Shown piece after piece: positions 11,140 through 20,011 of a stretch of DNA of 64,000 bases. This stretch comes from Posidonia oceanica (Eukaryota > Streptophyta > Magnoliopsida > Alismatales > Posidoniaceae). Numbering within the stretch: position 1 is the first letter of the stretch; each line of letters begins with the position of its first letter. Both the position numbers and the translations under genes were made by a program. Location of the stretch: the NCBI GenBank assembly GCA_037176725.1, contig JAZBRS010000059.1, positions 12,759,001 to 12,823,000 on the forward strand, in the 5' to 3' direction. Under the pieces are notes generated by a model that saw only the letters and a list, made by a program, of their open reading frames with translations, made no database searches and was not told the origin of the DNA.

Positions 11140-12185
11140 AGGCTGATATCCGAAACTATCAATCATCAATCAATCAAACTCGTGCTAGGCTGATATCCGA
11201 AACTATCAACAATCAATCACTCTCAGGCTGATAACCTAAACTATCTTCTGGCCGATCCATGGTTGGCCCGCAGTTGTGTTATACGGCTGACATCCAGTAA
11301 CTGTCCCTCGTAATTGCACTTTTCCAGTTGATAGGTCTGTAAACTATCCGCCGGTTGACAGGACCGTAAACTGTCGCTCCAGTTGATAGGTCTGTAAACT
11401 ATCGCGTGCAATTACGTTATACGGCTGACATCCAGTAACTGTCCCTTGCAATTGCGGTTTCCAGTTGATAGGTCTGTAAACTATCCTCCAGTTGATAGGT
11501 CTGTAAACTATCCGCCGGTTGACAGGACCGTAAACTGTCGTTAGGCTGATATTCCTAAACTATCACCAGCAATTGCATTATACGGCTGATATCCAGTAAC
11601 TATCCCTCATCATTGCGCGTTTCCAGTTGATAGGTCTGTAAACTATCCGCCGGTTGACAGGACCGTAAATTGTCGCTCCAGTTGATAGGTCTGTAAACTA
11701 TCCACCAGTTGGTAGGACTGTAAACTACCACGCGCAATGATGTTATACGGCTGACATCCAGTAACTGTCCCTCGCAATGCCGTTTCCAGTTGATAGGACT
11801 GTAAACTATCCTCCAGTTGATAGGTCTGTAAACTATCCGCCGGTTGACAGGACCGTAAACTGTCGCTCCAGATGATAGACTGTAAACTATCCGGCATTGC
11901 GTTATACGGCTGATATCCAGTAACTATCACTCATGGTTTGTGGTTTCCGGTTGACAGGACCGTAAACTGTCGCTCCAGTTGATAGGTCTGTAAACTATCC
12001 ACCGGTTGACAGGACCGTAAACTGTCGTTAGGCTGATACTCCTAAACTATCACCCACAACCATGTTATACGGCTGATATCCAGTAACTATCACTCACAAC
12101 TGCTCCGGTTGACAGGACCGTAAACTGTCACTCCCGGTTGATAGGACCGTAAACTATCCGGACGATAAGCCCGTCACCTTATCAT
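11140..12185 (+). repeat. Hierarchical inverted-repeat (hairpin) array, element A
   Basis: About 30 short dyads of the form GATAG-9 nt-CTATC, GACAG-9 nt-CTGTC, GGTAG-9 nt-CTACC or GATA/GACA-9 nt-TATC/TGTC follow each other. They fall in five domains, each closed by a different pair: 11309-11319 with 11406-11416; 11447-11455 with 11569-11577; 11608-11620 with 11730-11742; 11773-11782 with 11892-11901; and 11932-11943 with 12054-12064 (one bulged T). The pair 11270-11278 with 12095-12103 encloses all five. All are perfect complements except the one bulge. Between domains stands a hairpin led by gttatacggctg. The array ends with GATAAG-8 nt-CTTATC (about 12164-12183). I see no coding potential. 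Confidence 0.9.
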
Positions 12186-12201
12186 TTTTTTTTCCTTTTC
12201 G

Positions 12202-12234
12202 GCGTGACCTTGTCCCAGGAAGACAAAGTCACGC
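12202..12234 (+). other. 13-bp-arm hairpin upstream of the polypurine tract
   Basis: Arms 12202-12214 (gcgtgaccttgtc) and 12222-12234 (gacaaagtcacgc) pair with one mismatch around a 7-nt loop. Element C has the same hairpin at 48340-48368 with one G-T type pair at that place. A T-rich run precedes it. Confidence 0.65.
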
Positions 12235-12660
12235 ACCCCCTTTCTGCGATAGGAGAGTTGGCCTCTCTCCCCTCGCACTCTTTTCTTTCCTGCTGGCTTG
12301 CTCCCCAGACGGGGGCAAGCTGCACCCTGTTTCCCCTCGCTTTGTCGCGTGAATTTGGCCTCCCTGCCAGATCCTCGCGCCACATCGCGTCCTTTTATCT
12401 TCTCTCTTGCATCATCTCCGCACCTTCTCAGCTAGCATTGCATATTAATTTAACATCATCAGCATCACTGGCACAGCATCAGCATTTTCTTACAGCTGCA
12501 CTAACTTTTATACTAACTCTTGCATTGCATTTAGCATATCACACACAGCACAGCATCCATCTGCACCTAGCATCTCGCATTGCGGCAATGGGCTACGACG
12601 TTCGGTGCATCCGCCGAATAAGTAACTCACGCCAATAGCAAATCTTTTGGCCCTCCGGTC
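12235..12660 (+). other. End of 3' untranslated region, element A
   Basis: This stretch has no supported gene. It carries gcat-rich sequence (agcatcagcat type) at 12420-12590 and a short conserved start, ATGGGCTACGACGTTCGGTG, at 12589. A 144-codon frame covers it in A, but C breaks that frame, so I do not call it coding. Confidence 0.5.
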
Positions 12661-12744
12661 AAATGGGGTGTCTTGTCAACCCTGAGCAGCGGTCTCGGTC
12701 CCCTTGACCTCGCTCAGGGAGGGGCATCTGTTGACACCCCATTT
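12661..12744 (+). promoter_or_regulatory. Polypurine tract inside an inverted repeat that spans the LTR border
   Basis: The plus-strand primer (polypurine tract) is the agggaggggca run at about 12716-12726, two bases before the LTR. Around it lie two nested inverted repeats: 12661-12672 with 12733-12744 (12 bp, perfect, the right arm inside the LTR) and 12680-12687 with 12712-12719 (8 bp, perfect). Element C has the same pairs with a matched base change. Confidence 0.8.
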
Positions 12745-15700
12745 TGACAAGGCTGAATCGGCAGATCTCTCTGGCGGCTAGGAAAAACCCAAAATCGTAC
12801 ATTTCTCTTCATCCTTCTTCCCAAATCAAAACTCTAGCTCAAACCTCAAAGCCAAACCTAGAACCACACCCATTTTCTAACCCCAAAACCTTACCCTGAA
12901 ACCATCCCAAAACCTTACCCTCAAACCATTCAAAACCCAAGCCAAACCCAAACCCTAACCCTCCTTTCTACCCTTCAAAACCAGCCAACTTGACCTAAGC
13001 CTTTACCCCTCTTCCCGAGCTCAAAACTTGACCAAAATCCATAGGAAAATCCACCAACACCCACTCAACAAACCTACTCTAGAACCTAGAAATTTCTAAA
13101 CCTAACCCATTCCCAAAAACCCTAGAAAACCTAGGTGAATTTCCCTTTTTTCTACACCTTGAAACCCCTCCAAAACCTTCTTAAAATCAAACCAAAACCT
13201 CAGACCTAATGCCTTAAGCCCTAGACTACCCACTCGCCAATTTTCATCCCATTCCGAGACCTTTAAGACCTCCATTCACCCAAATTATCCTTTTCTCTCT
13301 CCAGGATTATCATTTTCTCTCTCCTCTCTCTCTCCTGATTATCATCCCCCTTTTCATCCCCTTCTTGCCCTTTCCCTGGCCTGGCTGTGGGCCCCCTTTG
13401 TGCTTCTATCCCTTCTCTATCTTATTCCTATTTTTATTTTATTTTTAGCATTTTCTCTGAATTTTAAAAATCATTTCCCTCCAACTCATCTCTTTCCCTT
13501 TTATTTCTCCCTTTTTCCATTTTCTTCCTCCTTCTCTTTTCCTTTTCTTTCTTTTGCAAAAACCCATAAAAACCCCTAAAAATCCATAAAATTCCAAAAC
13601 ATAAAAGAGACAAACCAGAACTCTAAGGAAAACAATTAAAAAACATTAAGCAAGCAATTAAAAACTTAAACTTAACTAAATCAAGCTAAGAAGAAAATCA
13701 AGCATGCAAACTAAAAAATGCGAAACAAACCAAAATAAAATACTGAAAAATCTAGAAAAAAACTAAAACAAAACCAAGACCCACCAAAAGTAAAAACCCT
13801 ACCAAAAGAATTAAAAATAAACCCTAAAAAAGAAGTGAAACAATTAAGAACACTAAGATAAGTAATTAATGAAAGAAAAAGCTTAACTTAACAAACCTAA
13901 GGAAAACAATTTGAGAACTCAATTAAGAAAGATGAAGAACACATCAAAAAGACTTGAAGACTCTTAATCAAACAAGAGAAACCTAATTAAAAAAAAAACA
14001 TCAAGAAAAATCAGCAAATAAAAATTAAAAAAACCTAATCCAAAGGACTTAAGAAAGAAAAACCCTAAGAAGACTAAAACTTAAAAACCTAAAAACAATC
14101 CTAATTAATATGAAAATAAATCCTAAAAAATCCTAATCAACATCCTAAAATGCTCAACAAGAAAAACACAATTTTTAAAAACAATTTAAAAGGATTTAAC
14201 AAACACTTAATCAAGTAAAAACTAATTAAAAGCAAAACCAAAACCCCAAAACCCTAATCAAGCCCAAAACACACTAATTAACCTAAAAACAGTCACTAAA
14301 AATCTAATTAAAATCCTAACTCACAACACAACTTTTCTAGTATTTTTACTTATTTTTAATTTATTTTTCTTCTTCTAATTTTATTTCCTTTCTCTTCCTT
14401 TCTTCTTCTTCCTTATTTTCTTTCCCACTTCTCATTCCTCTCTTCCTCCCCTTCATTTTCTTTTCTTTCTCTTTTTTTTTTTTTTTTTACTGTGCTCAAG
14501 CCCACAACCCACGGCCCATGCACTTCCCCTCCTCTTTCCCTCCTACCCTTCTTCTTCTTCTTCCTCTCTTCTTCTCCTCTTCTCACAGAAACGACAGACC
14601 TCTCCCTCATTGGTTTTTCTTTTTCAAACCTCCACCTGACACCCAAGACTCCCCTCCATCACTCCCATACCCTGTGGCCGACGACCCACACCAGCAACCC
14701 CCTCCATGCTCTGCCAAAGATGGCAGAAACCCATCCCCTTGACCAAAAACCACTGAATTTCAGTAGGGAGAGAGGAGATAAAAGGGGCTTCATTTCCTTC
14801 ACAACCGGACTTTTTTGGCTCACACCTGGAAAGACCAAGTTCCCAGCTCCCTCACCCTTCTTCCAGAACTGAAAAACACCTTCAAACCTTCCCGGAATCA
14901 AGCTCCAAACTCTTCAGCACCCAACACCATCTTGCCGACCTTCCACATTGTAAACCCACCACCACGAGCCTCCTAAAATCCCAGAACTTTGCCATCAGAC
15001 TCACCAAGCAACCGCCTTCCCAAGCCACCCAAAATCGCGCCCCAAAACCTTCCACACTCCTCACAGTCCACTACAAACACTTGGGTCCTCATTTTTGCCA
15101 AAAACTTCAAACTCCCATAACTTCCTCCATACTCAGTGAAATTCACTTCCGTTTCCTCCCACGCACTCCCCAAGCAACCACCTAGCCGCCCGTACCCTTG
15201 CCTCGGCCTGGAACGCCGCACAACGCCGCACCCACCTCGGCCTTCACAGTTGAGCCTCCACTGAACCAGATCTTGCCATGGGCTGTAGAACGCTCCTCTG
15301 AGACCTCCGTCATCCTCCTCGGGCCTCCGGCAACGCCCCCCGAGCTCCCCAACGCAGCAGCCACCGCCCTCCGCCGTCCCCGCTCTTCTCCGGCCGGCCG
15401 AAAGCCACCCAGGTGGGTGGGCTCTTCCGGCGTGCGCAAGGGCTGAAGCACCCCCCCGCCGGATTCTCCTCGTCTCCCTCTTGCTCCTCGGCCTTTCCCC
15501 GAGGCTTTTCATCACCTGTGCCGCCCGCAATCCTTCGCCGAAGTTGTCATCTTCTCCGGCGCCGGTGACTCCCGCAGCAGCTTCTCCACGCGTCTCCGCC
15601 GCCGCCGACGCCGCTGCAAGCCTCCTCCACCTCCCTCGCGCCCCGCCGGCTCCTCCCAGATCCCCGCCGCCTCGCGTCGTCCCTCCTCCGCCAGTCCAGA

Positions 15701-15799
15701 GCTCCGCCGGCGAACCTCCGGTCGTCATCCACCCACTGTAAGCCACTGTTGCCTCCTTCTATTTTATTTTTTTGTAACTTAGTTAATTTTACTTGCATT

Positions 15800-16760
15800 G
15801 CATCCATATCATATTAAGTTTTCAATATTGCTTTTAGGTCCTGATGACTTAAGTCATATGTTACATTGATCTTATAATCTTATTAAATTGCTTTAAATGT
15901 TTCTAGTTTTCAATATTTGCATGATAGTCCACTTACTGTGTTTGCTAGTTGTAAAAAATTTCGTTTCAGCCCTTATACTTTCAATATTTGCATCCAGGTC
16001 CTACAGTAGTTCATGCAATTTTAATACGCATAGTTTGCCTTATTGTATTGCATTCTATATCCCTGTTTTTTTTTCATTTTTGCTGTCTGATCCATTGCAC
16101 TGTAGAACTTAGGTCTTAATTTAAATGTTTTGCATACTGCATTGCATGTTTGCCCCTCTGATTTTTCATTTTTGCATCTAGGTCCATTTTAAATGCATAA
16201 TGATCATTTTGCATGCATCTTAGCTTATTGCATTGCATTTTCAACCTTGCATTTTCAAAAATTGCATGTCAGTCCATGGTCAGTAATTTCAGAGCACATT
16301 TTGCATCTAAAATTGCATACTTGACCCTTGCATGATTTAAAAATGACATATAGGTCCTTGCATCCTTTTAAAGTCATGTAAAAAGACCGTTTTGCCCCTA
16401 AAGTTGCATCTTAGCTCCTATTCTTATAAAATTGCATATAGACCCTCCACTTGCATTCCCATACTCCCCAGGACCCTGTTTTCTGGAAAAATTGCGTTTT
16501 AGCCCCTAATGTTTTAAAAATTGCATTCAGCTTGCCATTCGCTGTCAAAACCTCCTCTGATACATACCAACTTTTAAAAGCTGTGTTCTGAAGCCTTTTT
16601 TTTTGCAAAACTACCCTCTGCCACCTCCTGTTCTCAGAATCCCTGCCTGTAAGCCCCATCCTTTTCAAAAATTTGCATTTAAGCCCCTTTTCTTTTTTAA
16701 AAATAGCATTTGAACTCCTTTTTTTTCTAAAAAGTCTTCCTCCTTGTCTTTTCTGGCATC
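15800..16760 (+). repeat. Degenerate TTGCATNTAGGTCC-type repeats in LTR A
   Basis: A word close to aaaattgcatntaggtcc recurs every 40-90 bp (for example near 15822, 15979, 16160, 16335, 16425). The matching part of LTR C is about 43740-44640. LTR B lacks it because of its deletion. Nothing coding is visible. Confidence 0.6.
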
Positions 16761-17479
16761 TTGCATGCATTCGCATTCATGTAGCTTTGCATTAAGTTTC
16801 TCTTGCACACACCAGAGCCCCCTCAGCTCCCATCCACCTGGGAGGACCCTTTTGCACACCCCTAGGACCTCCTGAACACTTAGATCTGTTCTTCTCTCCT
16901 GTTCTGGCCTTTCCGCCCTGAAGCTGCGATATCTTTCAATCCGGCCGTTGGATCTTCCCAAACAAGCTGCCCAGGCGACCGCAGCGAAGCGCTCTTCAGC
17001 ATGGACCAAGCAGATTTCAGATCAGACCCCAGGATTTCCAGGTATGCCCTCCTGAACCTTTGCACTGCAATCATTCGCATGCCATTTGCATAGTTTGCCT
17101 CGTTTTCGCTTTCGGTCTCTTTGAGCATGTAGAATAGGACCTCCCCTTCTTGTCTATCAATTCCAATCCCCGTTTCGCGTACTCTTGAGTGTTTTGTGTT
17201 GTGTTTTCCCTGGTTTTGCCACTTAATGTGACTTTCTTCCCCCTTTTCCACGATCCGATCGCATCGCGAGCTTTGGGCAGCGTGCGAGACACACCGTGGA
17301 GCGGTTTAGTGGGAAACGGTCACAAAGAGGCGGTAATCCCTCCGTTTGCTCACTCTCCCCTTTGCAGGTCTTTACACCTGCTCTGTGCGGCCCTGAACAG
17401 CGTCTGTTCTCACACACGCGCTGTCTTACCTCTCTTTGGCTTCTTCTGATCTTTTTCTTTGCATTAGCATTCGCATAGC

Positions 17480-17765
17480 TTTTCCGGGGTTTTGTTTCGC
17501 TGTTTTTGCACCGTTTTGCGTGCCATTCTGCTTTCTTGCCTCGTTTCGCGCCCGTCTTGTTTTTCGCTTGTTTTGCGTGCCGATTTCGTTCTTTTTGCAT
17601 CGTATTGCGTGCCATTCTGTTTTGTTGTCTCGTTTTGCGTGCCGCCTTACTTTTTTTCGCTTGTTTTGCGCACCGGTTTCGCTCTTTCGCATCGTTTTAC
17701 GTGCGTTGTTCACTTCCCGCCTCGTTTTGCGTGTTTCGCGCCGTTTTCTCTTGCATGTCGATCCC
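17480..17765 (+). repeat. Degenerate gttttgcgtgcc repeats in LTR A
   Basis: The word cgttttgcgtgcc and close variants recur about every 30-35 bp. The same block is seen as gcacgcaaaacg on the + strand in LTR B (33480-33650) and LTR C (42650-42960). Overlapping open frames in three phases here come from the repeat. Confidence 0.65.
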
Positions 17766-18029
17766 ATTGCATGGTTTTCACGCTGTTTTGTTTTCTCACT
17801 TGCATTTGCATATAGGGCTGTGATGCTTACTGCCTGGAGTTCTCACGAGCTAGGTTTCGCCTGGTTCGGAACACGGACAGCGTAGCTGAGCACTTAGAGA
17901 GCATGTTTACTTCCCTGCCTTGCATTTTCCCACTTAGAGCACTCCTTGAGCATTCATTTAGGCATTCATAGGCACATAGGCATTCAATCCTGCATTTCCC
18001 TGCATATGCGAGCGTAAGCCTAGAAAGAC

Positions 18030-18100
18030 CGATTCTCGGGCGTGTCGGGGGTGCCTAACACCTTCCCCGCGCGTAACAGGAGTCCTTGCCCTGTCTTCTG
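18030..18100 (+). other. Conserved block near the LTR 3' end
   Basis: The segment around gggggtgcctaacacctt and cgcgtaacaggagtcc is almost unchanged in LTRs A, B (about 33120-33180) and C (about 42300-42365), while flanks vary more. I recall similar words in other plant Tat-lineage LTRs. Its place close to the 3' end suggests the transcribed U5 part. Confidence 0.5.
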
Positions 18101-18263
18101 GCCCGCAATGACCATATTGCCCCTATCCTAGGCTAGAGTCATCTCATTTGCATTCATTTGTATTTGTTTTCCTTTGCATTGCTTTGCTTTGCATTTCTTG
18201 CTTGGTTTTGCGTGTTAATTCATGCATTTCCCCCGGTTTTCCTTGTCTCCCGTTAATAGACAT

Positions 18264-18275
18264 GGTGGCGACTCT
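18264..18275 (+). other. Primer-site-like 12-mer inside the LTR
   Basis: The 12-mer gtggcgactctg, identical to the start of the primer binding site region of element B (32817-32828 on the - strand), lies about 115 bp before the LTR end. LTRs B and C have it too (cagagtcgccac near 32942 and 42122 on +). Sequence after the 12-mer is unlike the leader. Confidence 0.6.
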
Positions 18276-18389
18276 GATTTGTCTTATCTTTCCCTTTTCT
18301 CCTCGATTTTAAGTGTTTTCGAGTTGAGCCTCTTCCTCGGATCCAATCGCCGCTAATTAGCGAGCCTGATTCCGATCGGGATCGCTACA

Positions 18390-19095
18390 AGATCATGATG
18401 AGAATTACTGCTAAAGAGGGGATGAGATCATGATGAGAATTATTGCTAAAGAGGGGATGAGATCATGATGAGAATTATTGCTAAAGAGGGGATGAGATCA
18501 TGATGAGAGTTATTGCTAAAGAGGGGATGAGGTCATGATGAGATTTATTGCTAAAGAGGGGATAAGATCATAATGAGAGTTATTGCTAAAGAGGGGATGA
18601 GATCATGATGAGAATTATTGCTAAAGAGGGGATGAGATCATGATGAGAATTATTGCTAAAGAGGGGATGAGATCATGATGAGAGTTATTGCTAAAGAGGG
18701 GGTGAGATCATGATGAGAGTTATTGCTAAAGAGGGGATGAGGTCATGATGAGATTTATTGCTAAAGAGGGGATGAGATCATGATGAGAGTTATTGCTAAA
18801 GAGGGGATGAGATCATGATGAGATTTATTACTAAAGAGGGGATGAGATCATGATGAGAGTTATTGCTAAAGAGGGGATGAGGTCATGATGAGATTTATTG
18901 CTAAAGAGGGGATGAGGTCATGATGAGATTTATTGCTAAAGAGGGGATGAGATCATGATGAGAATTATTGCTAAAGAGGGGATGAGATCATGATGAGAAT
19001 TATTGCTAAAGAGGGGATGAGGTCATGATGAGATAAAGAGGGGGATGAGGTAATGATGAGATAAAGAGGGGGATGAGGTAATGATGAGAAGAAAT
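18390..19095 (-). repeat. 35-bp tandem array of element B, interrupted by A
   Basis: About twenty units built on gagatcatgatgagaatt and gctaaagagggg repeat with a 35-bp period, one base shorter than in A. The palindrome ATCATGAT is kept in most units. This array is the landing site of element A. Confidence 0.85.
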
Positions 19096-19149
19096 CATCC
19101 TATGACACCAGGAATATCATAAGGGAAAGAGGGGAAGAATGATACCAAG

Positions 19150-19740
19150 GGGCAATCAAAAGATGCCCCTGGTGTCGGGATGACACCAGGGGCTGGCCAA
19201 CGCGTCCTTGGCATCGAAAGCAGAGGGTGATGACAAGATTGTCGTGCTTGTCAGACGAGTAGTTTGGGGTACCAGCCCGCTAGGGACTCAGCTGAGGATG
19301 ATCAGCTGAGGAGGATGACAGGTTGACGGACCTTTCGCCGAGCAGTTTGGGGTGCCAGCCCGCTGGAGACTCAGCTGGGGATGATCAGCTGAGGAGGATG
19401 ACAGGTTGACGGACCTTTCGCCGAGCAGTTTGGGGTGCCAACCCGCCGGGGACTCAGCTGGGGATGATCAGCTGAGGAGGATGACAGGTTGACGGACCTT
19501 TCGCCGAGCAGTTTGGGGTGCCAGCCCGCAGGGGACTCAGCTGGGGATGATCAGCTGAGGAGGATGACAGGTTGACGGACCTTTCGCCGAGCAGTTTGGG
19601 GTGCCAGCCCGCAGGGGACTCAGCTGGGGATGATCAGCTGAGGAGGATGACAGGTTGACGGACCTTTCACCGAGCAGCTTGGGGTGCCAGCCCGTAGGGG
19701 ATGATGATCCAGCTGGGGGCGATCAGCTGGGGACGCCAGA
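19150..19740 (-). repeat. 83-bp repeats and a GGTGTC/GACACC hairpin, element B
   Basis: Five or six units of about 83 bp (gacggacctttcgccgagca, ggggtgccagcccgc, cagctggggatgatcagctg) fill 19260-19700. At about 19166-19192 is the hairpin CCCCTGGTGTC-5 nt-GACACCAGGGG, and near 19228 the dyad TGACAAG-9 nt-CTTGTCA. The order mirrors element A. Confidence 0.8.
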
Positions 19741-20011
19741 TGGCGTAGCTTGACGACGCGGGTCCGCAGAGGTTCTGGACTCCGGATTGGGTGCTGGGGA
19801 CTTTGCTGCATTGTGATGGCTGCAAGTCTGGCCAGAGGGCCTGAGATGATGATGATAATGAATATGCAATGCATTGAACAGTCTTGAAGTGCAAGCAGAT
19901 AGCAGAAACAGTTTTTTTCATTGATAAAGCTTGATGAGTACAATGCCTGTGGCAGGCCAAAAGATGTACAGCATGACTTGAAAGAAGACCACATGATGAT
20001 TGCACAATGGC

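Larger units (their letters stand above)
1..18389 (+). mobile_element. Element A: Tat/Ogre-lineage Ty3/gypsy LTR retrotransposon, 5' end beyond window
   Basis: This element has the order gag end, protease, RT, RNase H, second RNase H, integrase, ORF3, repeat-rich 3' region, polypurine tract and 3' LTR. The second RNase H and the integrase C-terminal to it place it in the Tat lineage (Tat, Ogre, Retand). The LTR starts with TGTTGACACC at 12729 and ends GATCGCTACA at 18389. Directly after it the sequence is a tandem array that belongs to element B, so A inserted into B. The first 5 bp after the LTR (agatc, 18390-18394) should be the target-site duplication, but the other copy is outside the window. 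Compared with element C, about 2.4 kb of gag plus leader and 5' LTR lie to the left. It is the least damaged and probably youngest element here. Confidence 0.9.
12729..18389 (+). repeat. 3' LTR of element A, 5661 bp
   Basis: The LTR starts TGTTGACACC right after the polypurine tract and ends GATCGCTACA, with TG and CA termini. Both ends agree with B and C. Its parts are: an A/C-rich block rich in aaaccctaa-like words (12780-14330), a pyrimidine block with an 18-nt T run (14340-14490), a GC-rich block (15150-15740), a gcat-rich degenerate repeat block, a second degenerate repeat block, and a conserved block near the end. Such length is extreme for LTRs but known in Ogre-like elements. Long open frames in the GC-rich block are not kept in C and look like composition effects. 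The first 60-250 bp differ from B and C, so A is another subfamily. Confidence 0.9.

Noticed and set aside
11140..12185. CRISPR-like array (repeat plus spacer)
   Set aside because: Units are variable dyads, spacers are not unique captured sequences, there are no cas genes, and the region is inside a plant retrotransposon.
12204..12638. 144-codon frame just upstream of the 3' LTR in A
   Set aside because: It is broken in C and runs over hairpin and low-complexity sequence.
12930..12970. Telomere-like aaccctaaccct words
   Set aside because: Only one or two imperfect units in an A/C-rich LTR block; no array.
14973..15746. Long Pro/Gly/Arg-rich open frames on both strands of LTR A
   Set aside because: They come from high GC and simple composition; LTR C does not keep them.
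17785..17845. gcatatagg as TATA box with a start near 17840 in LTR A
   Set aside because: The word is kept in all three LTRs, but nothing else supports a promoter and AT-rich words are common here.
17436..17885. Overlapping cysteine/phenylalanine-rich frames in LTR A (and matches in B and C)
   Set aside because: Three phases are open at once because of the gttttgcgtgcc repeats; no selection for one frame is visible.
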